Shown here: in pieces, positions 41,863 through 52,362 of the stretch
Layout: each line of letters opens with the position of its first letter
How positions within the stretch are numbered: the stretch's first letter is position 1
Origin: Myxacorys chilensis ATA2-1-KO14
GTDB taxonomy: Bacteria > Cyanobacteriota > Cyanobacteriia > Leptolyngbyales > Leptolyngbyaceae
NCBI GenBank assembly: GCA_019359275.1
Contig: JAHHHP010000015.1
Coordinates: forward strand, 1-64,000
Direction of reading: 5' to 3'
Length of the DNA: 64,000 bases
The notes under the pieces: model-generated
What the model saw: the letters and a program-made list of their open reading frames with translations, nothing else
Databases searched by the model: none
Told to the model about the DNA's origin: nothing
Program-made: the position numbers and the translations under genes

Positions 41863-42108
41863 AAGTAGCGCCTTGGTCGAGAACCTCTATCTATATTAAG
41901 AAATATCTAATTTACTTGCCATAATTGCCTTGATGTACATCCATCTTGCCTGACCTCTCACGGCAAAGATGTTTTTACCGAACATTAGGAACTCTTGCTA
42001 TGGGTGTATAGGTTGTGGTTCTGTGAATTGGTATGAGTAATATTGAATGTCGTCCCAAAGGGTGGATGAGATTTGCCAATTCTATTAATCATTGGTTGAT
42101 ACGCCAGA

Positions 42109-43710
42109 ATGTCTTACGCTATTGATTTTGGAACCAGTAACACCGTCATTACTCGTTGGAATCGAGCCACTCAACAGCCTGAAACCTTGGCACTGCCCAA
42201 TATTTCTGTGCGCCAGGGGCAAAACCCGCCTCTGATTCCCAGCTTGGCGTATCTTGAAAATGCTGCAACTCCAAAAATCGTCGTTGGGCAAGCGGTACGC
42301 GATCGCGCCTTAGATGTCACCTCAGATGCCCGATTCTTCCGCAATTTCAAACGTGGCATTGGCACGAGTATTCAAGGCTTCTTACCAGAATTAGATGGAC
42401 GCACCATCACCTTTGAGCAAGTCGGAGAATGGTTTCTGACCGAAATCATCAATCAACTCAAAGCGAGCGATCCAGAAGTGACGGATTCGCTCACGTTCAC
42501 CGTGCCAGTCGATAGTTTTGAAGCGTATCGGCTTTGGCTGGGTCGGGTGTCTGAGGCGCTGAATATCAATCAAGTCAGAATGATCGATGAGCCAACGGCG
42601 GCAGCATTGGGCTATGGCTTAGCCGATCGCGAAATTCTGTTGGTGATCGACTTTGGCGGCGGAACCTTGGACCTGTCGCTCGTCCAGCTTGATGGGAGCG
42701 AAACCACCTCATCGAAACCCCTCGGATTTATTCTCAAGTGGGGACAGAAATCGTTTGCCGAACAATCGGGACAGAAGCCAAAGATTGCGAGAGTGTTGGC
42801 AAAAGCAGGGCAAAATTTAGGCGGCTCTGACCTGGATAATTGGCTCGTCGATCACTTTGTCGAAACTCAAGGACTTGCCGCAACGCCGCTCACCACGCGA
42901 TTAGCTGAACGACTGAAGATTCAGCTTTCTCTGCAAGCGCAAGCCCAAGAAGTGTATTTCAACGACGAAACATTTGATAGCTACGATTTGTCGATCAGCC
43001 GCGATCGCTTTGAGCAAATTCTCCAAGACCACCAATTTTTTGACCGTCTCGACACAGCCATGGAGCAAGTGCTTCAGCAGGCACGGCGGCAAGGATTATC
43101 GGTTAGCGATATTGATGCAGTCTTGTTGGTTGGCGGCACCGTGCAAATTCCTGCCGTGCAGACGTGGGTAAAGCAGTATTTCGATGCGTCTAAGATTCGC
43201 TGCGAAAAGCCCTTTGAAGCGATCGCGCAAGGAGCGCTGCAACTGAGTCAAGGCGTGGAGTTAAAAGACTTTCTCTACCACGGCTACGGCATCCGCTACT
43301 GGGATCGACGGCAGAAGGGGCACAATTGGCATCCCCTGATCAAACCAGGGCAGCCTTACCCAATGGGCAACTCAGTCGAGTTAGTCTTAGGCGCATCAGT
43401 GGACAATCAGCCCAGTATTGAACTGATTGTGGGAGAACTGGGCACTGAAACGGTGCAAACCGAGGTCTATTTTGACGGCGATCGCTTGATCACGCGCAAT
43501 TTATCCAGTGGTCAAACTTCGGTACAACCCTTAAATGATCGAGAAGGGGCACGCGCGATCGCAGAGCTTGATCCGCCCGGAGTGCCGGGTAGCGATCGGA
43601 TCAAAGTCCAGTTTCAGGTCGATGAGCACCGCTTTTTGCGAATCACGGTTGAAGATTTGCTCACCGCTCGCACCTTAGTTGAAGACCAATCCGTTGTGCA
43701 GTTGAGTTGA
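42109..43710 (+). CDS. Hsp70-family (DnaK-like) ATPase
   Basis: 533 residues. Actin-like ATPase motifs are present: phosphate-1 'AIDFGTSNTVI', connect and phosphate-2 'IDEPTAAALGYG' with 'LLVIDFGGGTLDLSLV', and adenosine 'VLLVGGTVQIPAV'. The C-terminal about 130 residues are shorter and different from the canonical DnaK substrate domain and lack the lid, so it is an Hsp70 relative rather than DnaK itself. Client and co-chaperone are unknown. Monocistronic. Confidence 0.87.
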   Translation: MSYAIDFGTSNTVITRWNRATQQPETLALPNISVRQGQNPPLIPSLAYLENAATPKIVVGQAVRDRALDVTSDARFFRNFKRGIGTSIQGFLPELDGRTITFEQVGEWFLTEIINQLKASDPEVTDSLTFTVPVDSFEAYRLWLGRVSEALNINQVRMIDEPTAAALGYGLADREILLVIDFGGGTLDLSLVQLDGSETTSSKPLGFILKWGQKSFAEQSGQKPKIARVLAKAGQNLGGSDLDNWLVDHFVETQGLAATPLTTRLAERLKIQLSLQAQAQEVYFNDETFDSYDLSISRDRFEQILQDHQFFDRLDTAMEQVLQQARRQGLSVSDIDAVLLVGGTVQIPAVQTWVKQYFDASKIRCEKPFEAIAQGALQLSQGVELKDFLYHGYGIRYWDRRQKGHNWHPLIKPGQPYPMGNSVELVLGASVDNQPSIELIVGELGTETVQTEVYFDGDRLITRNLSSGQTSVQPLNDREGARAIAELDPPGVPGSDRIKVQFQVDEHRFLRITVEDLLTARTLVEDQSVVQLS

Positions 43711-43948
43711 CTTCAGAGCTTGCACTTCTTGTAGTAAACCGCAGTGAAGCAGCAAAATTAAAACTGGGACAGGTGAAGGATATCCAGTAGCGTTTACAGA
43801 GCTAGAGTCGAAATTGTTACTCTCGCTACACAAATCGTTCAAATCTCTACAATGTCTCTACAATAAAATCTCTACAATAAACGGTGACTGCTACTCCAGG
43901 AGCAGCTTCATCCGTCAAAATTTTTGCTCGTCTTTGTTAAAAAACGCT

Positions 43949-44497
43949 ATGTCCACTTCTTTTCAGGCTGAACCATCAATCCAGGATCTCAACATTTCCC
44001 TGGAACGCGACCTCTTTTTGCGCACATTAATTCGAGAGCTAGCGGGTACGTTGCAGGATGTCATTGGTTTAGAAGAAGCCTCCGGGTTTATTAGTGTGGT
44101 TGGTCAAACCATGGGAAGGCAGATTGACCAGGACTATAAAGCTGCTTTAAAAGTATCCAATTTAACACCAGAGCAAGTTACTGATGTCCTCGTGGATTTG
44201 AAAAAGCGAATTCAGGGCGACTTTTTTGTCATTGAGCAGACGGATGAAAAGATTGTTTTTGGGAACCGCGCTTGCCCGTTTGCCGAGAAAGTTGCCGATC
44301 AACCTGCCCTGTGTATGATGACCTCAAACGTGTTCGGCTTCATTGCTGCTGAGAATCTCGGCTATGCCAAAGTAGAACTGCAAGAGACGATCGCGATGGG
44401 TGCTTCGGCATGCAGAGTCGTGATCTACTTAAAGCCAACTCCAGAGGCAGAAGAAAGCCACGGATACGAATACTTCAAAGGAGAAAATGAGGATTGA
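43949..44497 (+). CDS. Methanogen-output-domain-like sensor protein
   Basis: 182 residues from the ATG at 43949. The core ('[34 protein letters not shown]' and '[39 protein letters not shown]') matches the methanogen output domain 1 type, with conserved Cys in 'RACPF', 'ALCMM' and 'SACRV' that may bind a metal or ligand. It overlaps the hybrid histidine kinase start by four bases (TTGA), so the two are translationally coupled and probably form one signalling pair. Confidence 0.62.
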   Translation: MSTSFQAEPSIQDLNISLERDLFLRTLIRELAGTLQDVIGLEEASGFISVVGQTMGRQIDQDYKAALKVSNLTPEQVTDVLVDLKKRIQGDFFVIEQTDEKIVFGNRACPFAEKVADQPALCMMTSNVFGFIAAENLGYAKVELQETIAMGASACRVVIYLKPTPEAEESHGYEYFKGENED

Positions 44498-46134
44498 CAC
44501 CTGAACAGTTTCTCGAATTCGCCCGACTCTTACCAGAACCGTCACTCCTAGTGACAGGAGAGGGGCAGATCGTTGCTGTCAATGCCGCATTCACTAAACT
44601 GCTAGGTCGTTCAACACTCCAGGAAAAACAACTTTTTGCTCTAGTTGCGAATTCTCATGACACTGTAAAACAGTATCTGCGTTCTTGCTCCAGAAGCCGA
44701 AATATGGTGTTTGGCTCATTGACGTTCCGTACCAGTGATGGGCAATCTTGCTTATGCCGTTGTGAAGGGGCAGTTCTGCGTCCTTGGTCGCCTGACTCGC
44801 CTGCGCTAGTTTTCTTACGCTTAAAAAGCAGAGAATCAGCCAGCCACCGATTTGTTCTTCTCAACAGGAAGATCGACGAATTGGCAAAAGAAGTGCGAGA
44901 ACGTCAACGAGCAGAGGAAGAGCGATCGCAGCTTTTAGTACGAGAGCAAATGGCGCGAGCGGAAGCCGAGAGATTGAACCGATTGAAAGACGAATTCCTC
45001 GCGACCCTTTCCCATGAGCTACGAACTCCCCTGAATGCGATCCTTGGCTGGTCTCACGTGCTGCTTGCTCGGAAGCCGGACGAATCAACAATGAATCGTG
45101 CCATAGAAACGATCGAGCGCAACGCCCGCTCTCAATCGAGATTGATTGATGATCTGCTCGATATTTCACGCATCATCACCGGCAAAATTCGCCTCAATGT
45201 TCAAGCGATTGAGCTTGTAGCCGTGATCGAATCCGCCATTGATACGGTGCAACCTGCTGCCGATGCAAAAGAGATTCGGCTGCAATCGGTGCTTGATCCA
45301 TCTGCTGGTCCTGTTTTGGGAGATACCGAGCGGTTACAACAGCTTATTTGGAATCTCCTCAGTAATGCGATTAAGTTCACTCCCAAAGGTGGGCGGGTTC
45401 AGATTGGGTTGAAACGAATTAATTCCCATGTTGAAATCAGTGTGACCGACACAGGGCAAGGCATTAGTGCTGAATTCCTTCCATTTGTGTTCGATCTTTT
45501 TCGTCAAGCGGATAGTTCACTCACGCGATCGTTTGGTGGATTAGGGTTGGGGTTAGCGATCGTCCGCCAATTAGTGGAGTTACATGGCGGAACTGTAAGT
45601 GTTGAGAGTTCTGGAGAAGGGCAAGGAGCAACCTTTACTGTGAACCTGCCAGTCATGATCATCACGCCGATGATTCATGAAGCAGAACGGGTGCATCCTA
45701 CTGTAGGAGGTAGTTCTTCGTTTGACTTCTCGCCCAGATTAGATGGACTGAAGCTACTAATTGTTGATGATGAGGCGGATGCCCGTGATCTCCTCACCTA
45801 TACTCTAGAAATGTGTGGAGCCGAAGTGATAGCAGCTAATTCAGCCACTGCCGCGATCGCGGTGCTGACGCAGGCATCTTCCTCAATCGATGTGTTAATC
45901 AGCGATATTGGTATGCCAGATGAGGATGGCTATGAACTGCTACGTCAAGTCAGAGCATTAACGCCAGAGCAAGGCGGACGCATTCCTGCTGTCGCTCTAA
46001 CAGCCTACGCTAGAACAGAGGATCGCAGAGCCACACTTTTAGCAGGCTTTCAGTCTCACATCGCTAAACCCGTTGAAGCGGCTGAATTAGTTGCAGTGAT
46101 TGCCAACCTGACTGGACGAGTTGGAAGGAGCTAA
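44494..46134 (+). CDS. Cytoplasmic hybrid histidine kinase (PAS-HisKA-HATPase-REC)
   Basis: 546 residues. TTG start at 44494 inside the preceding stop (TTGA), with AAGGAG ten bases upstream and no better start nearby. PAS (about 1-110), short coiled coil, HisKA with His174 in '[15 protein letters not shown]', HATPase_c ('[14 protein letters not shown]', 'DTGQGIS', '[10 protein letters not shown]'), then a receiver with Asp471 in '[13 protein letters not shown]' and 'ALTA'/'AKP'. No membrane helix, so it is a cytoplasmic sensor. Its input probably includes the upstream output-domain protein. Confidence 0.9.
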   Translation: MTPEQFLEFARLLPEPSLLVTGEGQIVAVNAAFTKLLGRSTLQEKQLFALVANSHDTVKQYLRSCSRSRNMVFGSLTFRTSDGQSCLCRCEGAVLRPWSPDSPALVFLRLKSRESASHRFVLLNRKIDELAKEVRERQRAEEERSQLLVREQMARAEAERLNRLKDEFLATLSHELRTPLNAILGWSHVLLARKPDESTMNRAIETIERNARSQSRLIDDLLDISRIITGKIRLNVQAIELVAVIESAIDTVQPAADAKEIRLQSVLDPSAGPVLGDTERLQQLIWNLLSNAIKFTPKGGRVQIGLKRINSHVEISVTDTGQGISAEFLPFVFDLFRQADSSLTRSFGGLGLGLAIVRQLVELHGGTVSVESSGEGQGATFTVNLPVMIITPMIHEAERVHPTVGGSSSFDFSPRLDGLKLLIVDDEADARDLLTYTLEMCGAEVIAANSATAAIAVLTQASSSIDVLISDIGMPDEDGYELLRQVRALTPEQGGRIPAVALTAYARTEDRRATLLAGFQSHIAKPVEAAELVAVIANLTGRVGRS

Positions 46135-46341
46135 ACGAGTATTTGAAGAAAGGTTTCAGAATGAAGTACTCTAGCCCGACACTTTGTAAGGTTGCAGGAC
46201 TTTGCGGCGCAAATTCAGTCATCCTTACCCAGGTAGTAAAGGATGTCAGGGTATCCAGACTTCCATCTATGAAGAGTAGGCTTACATTTTCGATAATGCA
46301 ATTCTGTATTACTGAATGTAATGAATTGAGGAGTGGGTTGA

Positions 46342-46740
46342 TTGCTGCAAGATGTTGGTTTGCTTAGTGTGTTAGCCATTGCGATCGGTGCGATTCCTGG
46401 AGCGTTGTCTCGGTATCACTTAACAGAATGGATCAAAGCAAAATATGGGACAAAATTTCCCTATGGAACATTTGTTATTAACTTGACGGGATGCTTGGCA
46501 ATGGGTTTCTTTTTCACAATTTCTAAAGGAATCACAGGTTATCCCAAGGAATTAGATCTACTTATTAGAACTGGATTTCTAGGCTCTTACACCACATTTT
46601 CAACCTACGGCTTTGATACTTTAACTTTGTGGCGTAGCAACCAAAAACTTGCTACGTTTTTTTACTGGGCAGGGAGTGCCATTCTAGGTTTGGTAGCAGT
46701 GATTCTAGGGACTGCGATCGCTAATTTTTTCGTGAAGTAA
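46342..46740 (+). CDS. crcB: Fluoride channel FluC/CrcB, copy 1
   Basis: 132 residues with four membrane helices. Family motifs: 'AIPGALSRYHLTEW', 'YGTFVINLTGC' and 'GSYTTFSTYGFDTL'. TTG start at 46342 with GAGGAG upstream. FluC channels export fluoride as dual-topology dimers; two adjacent genes, as here, often give heterodimers. I saw no fluoride riboswitch core upstream. Confidence 0.87.
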   Translation: MLQDVGLLSVLAIAIGAIPGALSRYHLTEWIKAKYGTKFPYGTFVINLTGCLAMGFFFTISKGITGYPKELDLLIRTGFLGSYTTFSTYGFDTLTLWRSNQKLATFFYWAGSAILGLVAVILGTAIANFFVK

Positions 46741-46778
46741 TTCCATAAAACACACTATTGGTTTTGAGGTCAAAAGGA

Positions 46779-47180
46779 ATGGATTTTTTGAGGGGGCGTT
46801 TATCCCTCGCTGTGGCGATTGGGGCAATTTTTGGAGCGTTGAGTCGTTTCTACATAACCGAATTTGCAAAAGCTATTTTTGGAAAAGATCTTGGCTTTTA
46901 CGGTACTTTCCTCATCAACGTGTCGGGCTGCTTTTTAATTGCTTATATTTTGACGCTAGCGTTTGAGAATATTCGCAGCATCTCACCTGAACTGCGACTG
47001 ATGACTACAACAGGATTTTGTGGCGCATACACTACATTTTCAACCTATGGTTTGGAGTCAAAAGGTTTTTTGGATAAGGGCGATATCACGATGCTGTTAA
47101 TTTATTGGGTTGGCAGCGCGATCGTAGGAATGATTGGTGTCCAAATGGGTGTCTTTCTAGCCAGATCGAGTATTCAATAG
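46779..47180 (+). CDS. crcB: Fluoride channel FluC/CrcB, copy 2
   Basis: 133 residues from the ATG at 46779 (GAGGT upstream); an in-frame earlier start at 46758 lacks a good site. Motifs: 'IFGALSRFYITEF', 'YGTFLINVSGC' and 'GAYTTFSTYGLESKGF'. It differs enough from copy 1 to be an old duplication. It lies 38 bases downstream on the same strand, presumably forming a two-subunit channel. Confidence 0.87.
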   Translation: MDFLRGRLSLAVAIGAIFGALSRFYITEFAKAIFGKDLGFYGTFLINVSGCFLIAYILTLAFENIRSISPELRLMTTTGFCGAYTTFSTYGLESKGFLDKGDITMLLIYWVGSAIVGMIGVQMGVFLARSSIQ

Positions 47181-47222
47181 ATCACTGCCTCGTCAAGATA
47201 CCCATCGCTCCTACCCGAACAG

Positions 47223-48347
47223 CTAAAACGCCTCTTGCTGCAACGCTCCTGCCTGCACCTCTAGAATTTGAGCAGACTTGATCCACTGAGCATCGAAAGA
47301 GCCGAGATGAGTAGACGTAATGAGCGTTTGAAATCGATCTTGAATCGCCTCTAAAAGCTGATTTTGGCGATTGAGATCGAGTTCGGCGAGAACATCATCG
47401 AGCAGCAGGAGCGGCGGCTCGCCGATCACATCTTCGATCAATTTAAGCTCGGCAAGCTTGAGGGCTAACACTAACGTGCGCTGTTGCCCTTGAGAACCGT
47501 ATTGCCTAGCGGGAGTTTGATTAATGGTAAAGTCCACTTCGTCGCGGTGCGGTCCAACTAGCGTCGTGCCTTGATATTGCTCTGGCAGCGATCGCTGCTG
47601 AATTTTCTCTAAAAACGCTTTTTGCAGCGCTTCGGGAGTGTCTTCGTCTGCCGTTACGTTTGAGGCATAGCGAATTTCTAACACTTCCGTACTGCCGCTA
47701 ATCGCTTGATGCCACGATCGCGCAAAAGGAACCAATCGATTCAGGACTCTGGCACGGCGGCGAATCACGCGAGAGCCAGCGATCGCAAGTTGAGCATCCC
47801 AAAGTGCCAGTTCGGATGAAGGAGTTTGGAGTGCTTCTTTCTGGATCGCTTTAAGGAGGGCGTTGCGCTGGCGCAAGACTTGGTTGTACTGCTGAAGGAC
47901 ATAAGCGTAGACGGGTTCAAGTTGAACCAGCAGAGAATCAAGCCACTGACGGCGCTGATCGGGGCCGCCTCGCACCAGATCGAGATCTAGGCTAGAGAAC
48001 TGCACCATATTCAGCGTGCCAAGAAAGTCGAGTTGACGACGCAGGGAGACGCCGTTGAGCGCCACTGTGCGTCGCCCATTTTGCCGCAGTGTCATCGCGA
48101 GTTCGATGCTGCCCGTGTCTTTGTCAAGCTGCCCGCTAACGTGGGAGAGCAGTTCTCCGTCTAAAATTAAGTCGCGATCGCGGGAAGTCCGATGAGACTT
48201 CAACGACGACAGCAATTCGACCGCTTCTAGTAAATTAGACTTACCCTGAGCATTGTTGCCGATCAGAATCGTCTTAGCCGCAGTAAACTGAACCGACTGA
48301 TCCTGATAATTGCGAAAATGTTTGAGATGCAAAGACCGAAGATACAT
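47223..48347 (-). CDS. recF: DNA replication and repair protein RecF
   Basis: 374 residues, normal length. SMC-like ABC ATPase: Walker A '[16 protein letters not shown]' (about 28-43), signature region '[17 protein letters not shown]' and Walker B '[12 protein letters not shown]'. It loads RecA at single-strand gaps with RecO and RecR. It stands away from dnaA/dnaN here. Convergent with the second crcB. Confidence 0.94.
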   Translation of the reverse strand: MYLRSLHLKHFRNYQDQSVQFTAAKTILIGNNAQGKSNLLEAVELLSSLKSHRTSRDRDLILDGELLSHVSGQLDKDTGSIELAMTLRQNGRRTVALNGVSLRRQLDFLGTLNMVQFSSLDLDLVRGGPDQRRQWLDSLLVQLEPVYAYVLQQYNQVLRQRNALLKAIQKEALQTPSSELALWDAQLAIAGSRVIRRRARVLNRLVPFARSWHQAISGSTEVLEIRYASNVTADEDTPEALQKAFLEKIQQRSLPEQYQGTTLVGPHRDEVDFTINQTPARQYGSQGQQRTLVLALKLAELKLIEDVIGEPPLLLLDDVLAELDLNRQNQLLEAIQDRFQTLITSTHLGSFDAQWIKSAQILEVQAGALQQEAF

Positions 48348-48641
48348 GGGTAATGGTTATATCACGATCTGAACCTTGACAACGTGATTGAATGGCTTTC
48401 GTTCAGTCTAAGCACAGAAGCCTATCCTAGCGATCGAAGATTCATTCGTAAACTCAGAGGATTCATTCGTAAACTCAACTGCCATTGAGCGGGATGATTG
48501 CGATCGCTTGATTTACGATTTAGCGCCATCAGGCCAAAATTTTTCAATTAAAAGTTTTGAGGATTGTTAAAACTCTCCGCCAATCCTTTAAAATGGCTAT
48601 TTGCATGTCTTGCATCATAAGGTGTCGTAAAAGGGGTAAAC

Positions 48642-48827
48642 ATGGCTAAACGCCGTAACCAAAAGAAAGAAAAAGCTCTTCGTAATCAAGCTTACGCTCG
48701 TAAGTTCCGCAAACGCACAAATAATGGTCGCATGTCGTCAAGAAGACGCTACGACAATCGGGATGAGTCATCTGAGACTGATCAAGAAGGCGCGAACAGA
48801 GGCAGTGAAGGCGCTGCGGATCTGTAA
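48642..48827 (+). CDS. Small basic cyanobacterial protein
   Basis: 61 residues: an N-terminal half very rich in Lys/Arg ('RRNQKKEKALRNQAYARKF') and an acidic C-terminal half. The basic part suggests RNA or ribosome contact. An ATG with AAAGGGG a few bases upstream and a strong terminator after it support a real gene. I recognise the pattern as a conserved hypothetical in cyanobacteria but have no function for it. Confidence 0.7.
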   Translation: MAKRRNQKKEKALRNQAYARKFRKRTNNGRMSSRRRYDNRDESSETDQEGANRGSEGAADL

Positions 48828-48881
48828 CACTCTCGTTCAGATCGCCCATTTTAGACAAGCTTTAGTGAATTGTCTTGATAC

Positions 48882-48918
48882 AAAAATGCCCCAGATCTTT
48901 AAGATCTAGGGCATTTTT
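48882..48918. terminator. Bidirectional terminator
   Basis: AAAAATGCCCCAGATCTT (48882-48899) pairs with AAGATCTAGGGCATTTTT (48901-48918), 18 positions with one mismatch. It has an A-tract on one side and a T-tract on the other, so it can serve the small basic gene (+). Confidence 0.8.
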
Positions 48919-49043
48919 GTATGTGTCTAATATGTGTGTAATGTGTAGGGGTTCAACCTTCGGTCGTTTTCACGGTCTTACGCCCGCAGCACTTTTAGGT
49001 AAAGCGTGGTTCTACAAGATTTTGTCTTAGATCTCAGTCGTTG

Positions 49044-50615
49044 TTAGACCAAAACGCTTGCAGTCTTTTGATAGAGTGCAACGATCGCATCCAACACCTG
49101 ATCAATAGTGAGATTATCGGTTTCAATCCCGATCGCATCGTCCGCTTTTCTGAGAGGCGAAATGGCGCGAGTACTATCTTGACGATCGCGCTCTGCGATC
49201 GAGGCTTCTAATTCGCTCAAGCTCACGTCCGATTGACCCAAATTCTTCAGATCGACCTGCCTGCGTCGTGCCCGCTCTTCGATGGACGCTGTGAGAAACA
49301 CCTTCACTTCTGCATCGGGAAAGACATGCGTTCCGATGTCACGACCATCAATCACAATCCCGCCGCGCCGACCGTAATTTTGTTGTTGCTTTACCAGCGC
49401 TTCCCGGACTGATCCTTGCGCCGCGATCGCCGATACTCGTGCCGTTACCCTTGGAGTCCGGATGGCTTGCGTTACATCTTCACCATTCACAAATACAGAA
49501 GGCGTTGAGGTATTTACAAATTCGATGTGACACTGGCTCGCTAATTCTGCAACCGTGGGTTCATCGCTCAAATCGACACCCGATTGCAGAAGAAACCACG
49601 TCAGCGCCCGATACATTGCGCCCGTGTCGAGGTAGAACAACCCTAAAACCTCAGCCGCTTTTTTAGCAACGGTCGATTTTCCGGCTCCCGCAGGGCCATC
49701 GATCGCAATAATAGGTTTACGGTCACGCAATACATAATTGTCAATCAATCGCGTTGAGCCAATTCGAGCCGCTAGCGTTAACAAGCCTTCGTCGGTCACG
49801 GTTTCTAAAGGTTCGAGAGTCATAGGGTCAACGAGTTCAATGTATTCGGGATGAATCACGGGGACGTTCGCCAGTTCTAGTTTTACTGCCTGAACTAAGT
49901 TAGCACTCGAACGCTCTCCTGTGCGAAACAGTTTTTGAGCCGTTGCTAAACCTTGATAAAGCGTGGCAGCTTGTATTTTTTCTTCATTAGACAGGTACTG
50001 ATTCCGGGAACTCAGGGCGAGTCCGTTTGCTTCTCGTATAATAGGGCACGCAACAATCTTAACGGGTAGGTTCAGATCTCGCACCAATTGCCGGATGATG
50101 GCGACTTGTTGAGCGTCTTTCTGCCCAAAATAAGCGCGATCGGGCTGTACCAAATTTAGGAGTTTTGTCACAATGGTGGCGACGCCTTCAAAATGACCGG
50201 GACGAAATGCGCCGCACAAGCCCAGCATCATCGCTTTGGGCGGCTGAACATAGGTCTGAGTCGAGGCGGTGACGCCCATTTCTTCAGGCGTTGGGGCGAA
50301 GAGAACATCGACGCCTGCCTCTTCACAGAGGGCGCGATCGCGCTCTAATGGTCGGGGGTAGCGACTAAAATCTTCGTTTGGTGCAAACTGAAGCGGATTG
50401 ACGAAGATGCTCACGACCACCAGTTGGTTTTCTCGTTTGGCGCGATCAATCAAACTCAGGTGCCCAGCGTGCAAGGCTCCCATCGTGGGTACAAAACCAA
50501 TGTGAAGGGCGGGGGTTGGAACCGGATTCGACGGGGAATCGCTGGATCGAGGCTGTTTCCCCCGACTGAGATCTAAGTAACACCGCAATCCTGCCACAGT
50601 CGAAAACAGCCGCAC
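49044..50615 (-). CDS. panC/cmk: Bifunctional pantoate-beta-alanine ligase / cytidylate kinase
   Basis: 523 residues, the fusion typical of cyanobacteria. Residues about 1-295 are PanC (pantothenate synthesis): 'GFVPTMGALHAGHLSL', 'FGQKDAQQVAII', 'ALSSRNQYL'. Residues about 300-523 are CMP kinase: P-loop 'IDGPAGAGKSTVAKKAAEVLG' near residue 305 and 'VIDGRDIGTHVFP'. The two activities are in unrelated pathways. The N-terminus opens directly into PanC. Confidence 0.95.
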   Translation of the reverse strand: MRLFSTVAGLRCYLDLSRGKQPRSSDSPSNPVPTPALHIGFVPTMGALHAGHLSLIDRAKRENQLVVVSIFVNPLQFAPNEDFSRYPRPLERDRALCEEAGVDVLFAPTPEEMGVTASTQTYVQPPKAMMLGLCGAFRPGHFEGVATIVTKLLNLVQPDRAYFGQKDAQQVAIIRQLVRDLNLPVKIVACPIIREANGLALSSRNQYLSNEEKIQAATLYQGLATAQKLFRTGERSSANLVQAVKLELANVPVIHPEYIELVDPMTLEPLETVTDEGLLTLAARIGSTRLIDNYVLRDRKPIIAIDGPAGAGKSTVAKKAAEVLGLFYLDTGAMYRALTWFLLQSGVDLSDEPTVAELASQCHIEFVNTSTPSVFVNGEDVTQAIRTPRVTARVSAIAAQGSVREALVKQQQNYGRRGGIVIDGRDIGTHVFPDAEVKVFLTASIEERARRRQVDLKNLGQSDVSLSELEASIAERDRQDSTRAISPLRKADDAIGIETDNLTIDQVLDAIVALYQKTASVLV

Positions 50616-50766
50616 CGGAACCCCCAGGAAGTCCTTAATATTGTCTTCTCAAGTGTATAGAATTCGTCTCGTTCTGGTCGAGAACGATGGAATTTTATCG
50701 ATACAGCCGAGCTACTGGTTACGCCTCGTATAGCCTGCGTACAAACAGTACCTTTTAGCTAGCTTT

Positions 50767-51194
50767 CTACAATTTCGGTTTGACCTCAAACTCCATTTTG
50801 GAACGGTAGAAACAAACATCAAATTCAAGGAAAAAGTTAGTCTGACCTAGAATCAATGGTGCGTTTGGACTCTTCACCCAAGCAAACACCAATTCAGTTG
50901 GTGAAAATTCTCCGATCTGAGCGTTTCCTTCGGAGTTGCGTAGCTAATCGCAGAAAGTGGCATCGCTGGCTGACTGCCCAGATTGCTTGCTAATTGAATA
51001 ATGGCTCTGCGCTCATCCCAAATACCTCCCAACTGAAGACCGAATTCGTAAGGTAAGACGTTTACGGTTGCTCCACTATCCACTAAACCAACCGCTTCAA
51101 CGCTTTGAGCTTCTCGACGCAGCGATAACGGAAGTCTTGGCAGGCTGTCAAACTCGTTTTGGGTTGAGCTAGTGGTTGAATATTTGAATCGCAT
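50767..51194 (-). pseudogene. Retropepsin-like aspartic protease gene with a frameshift
   Basis: The frame from the ATG at 51194 encodes 'VGLVDSGATVNVLPYEFGLQLG', the D-S-G catalytic motif of a retropepsin-like protease, then shifts near 50930 and stops at 50874. Reading the other frame from there restores a good continuation ('IGEFSPTELVFAWVKS', 'LILGQTNFFLEFDVCFYRS') and ends at a TAG at 50769-50767. The total length, 428 bases, is one base short of 143 codons, so a single-base deletion explains it. A sequencing error is the alternative. Confidence 0.75.
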
Positions 51195-51200
51195 TCACTA

Positions 51201-51413
51201 CTACTGATTTACATCTGACTGCTTAAGAACTTCCATTAAAACTGCACCCGCTCCAAAACAATCATATGGAGTTGACAGGTCATAGGTTTTGAAGGGTTCC
51301 AACGGCGAAATATCCTCAGCTATCTCTAAATCCTCAGCCAGAATCCGAATCAGTTTAAGTTTTTCCGCTGCGGAGAGTTGCCGCGCCGCAGGAAGCACCT
51401 CAGCGAGTGTCAT
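51201..51413 (-). CDS. Small unknown protein upstream of the protease gene
   Basis: 70 residues, helical N-terminal half ('LPAARQLSAAEKLKLIRILAEDLE') and a polar C-terminal half containing 'YDLSTPYDCFGAGAVLMEVL'. It is six bases upstream of the retropepsin-like gene and presumably co-transcribed. Such short helical partners next to retropepsin-like genes are common in cyanobacteria and may be antitoxin-like, but this is inference. Confidence 0.6.
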   Translation of the reverse strand: MTLAEVLPAARQLSAAEKLKLIRILAEDLEIAEDISPLEPFKTYDLSTPYDCFGAGAVLMEVLKQSDVNQ

Positions 51414-51579
51414 GTGCTGTACCTCTACTTTCTAAGGTTTATGCTTACAGCTTACTTGATGCTTACCTCATCAGGCTAACGACCCCGTTCACCCGTGCGA
51501 GTAGCCTCTCGGACTTAACAAAGAAATACTATACAGTCGGTGTACAACGGTGTACAACAGGACTGTTAGCCTGCACGGT

Positions 51580-52140
51580 TCAATCAGATGAGAGCAAAAC
51601 GATGTTTCCATCTCTAGCAGCCTTCTGAAAGAACTCTACCAATTCTGGATACATTTCTAACAACGGTTCTATCTCTTCCTCATTCCATCCACCAGGACGA
51701 GGGTTCGGATAAATTTCTGCAGCATTAAACGCAGCAGGATCAAATCTTCGTCTCAATTCCTCAACAGAAATTGTACTCAGCAACTCGGCAACTGCTCTAA
51801 CCTCTTCAGGTGCAAGGTAGCGTACAAACCCGTATGTTGCTTCAAACTGCGTTGGTGTATCTCCCACAACGATGTTGCAATATGGTGGTTGTAACTGAGT
51901 ATCACCCTCTAAACTTGAATCCCCGGTGATTAGAAAATGTAGGGCGTGCCATTCTTTTTCAAGGCTAAAGTAACGTTCGTCAGCTTCTTGCTCCTGAAAT
52001 TTGGCAAGCATTGCCTTTGGATTACTAAAATCGAAGCTATCTAGGTCAGGCCCGAAAAAAGATTCAGCCGCTTCAGGATCATTTTGAAGCTCTGAAAACT
52101 CCTGTGGTGTAACACGTCTGTAAGTAGCTGTTATACCCAT
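51580..52140 (-). CDS. DUF1877 (YfbM-like) protein
   Basis: 186 residues. The start 'MGITATYRRVTPQEFSEL' and the middle 'LEKEWHALHFLITGDSS' are the signature of the DUF1877/YfbM family. Soluble; function unknown in any organism. Isolated between intergenic regions. AT-rich codon choices differ little from the neighbours. Confidence 0.83.
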   Translation of the reverse strand: MGITATYRRVTPQEFSELQNDPEAAESFFGPDLDSFDFSNPKAMLAKFQEQEADERYFSLEKEWHALHFLITGDSSLEGDTQLQPPYCNIVVGDTPTQFEATYGFVRYLAPEEVRAVAELLSTISVEELRRRFDPAAFNAAEIYPNPRPGGWNEEEIEPLLEMYPELVEFFQKAARDGNIVLLSSD

Positions 52141-52362
52141 ACTATGTTCCCAAACTAAAAGCTATTCACAATATTCCCAGGACTAAAACTTCTTTGATAG
52201 TCTTGCACACACTACTGAATACAAACAGAGAGCCCCAAAGGATTGCCTTGATAGAGAATCAGCCGCATAACTATTGATTCTGTAGAAACAAGGGAGCGAT
52301 CGCTCCGCGCTCAAAAGAGTGACGCTACCATAATGAGTAGTTCCTCTATACTGCCTCCATCT

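Noticed and set aside
46135..46341. Possible fluoride riboswitch ahead of crcB
   Set aside because: I looked for the conserved core of the crcB motif and could not find it by eye; a covariance search could still change this.
46143..46367. 74-codon frame before the first crcB
   Set aside because: No recognisable features, and it overlaps the well-supported crcB start.
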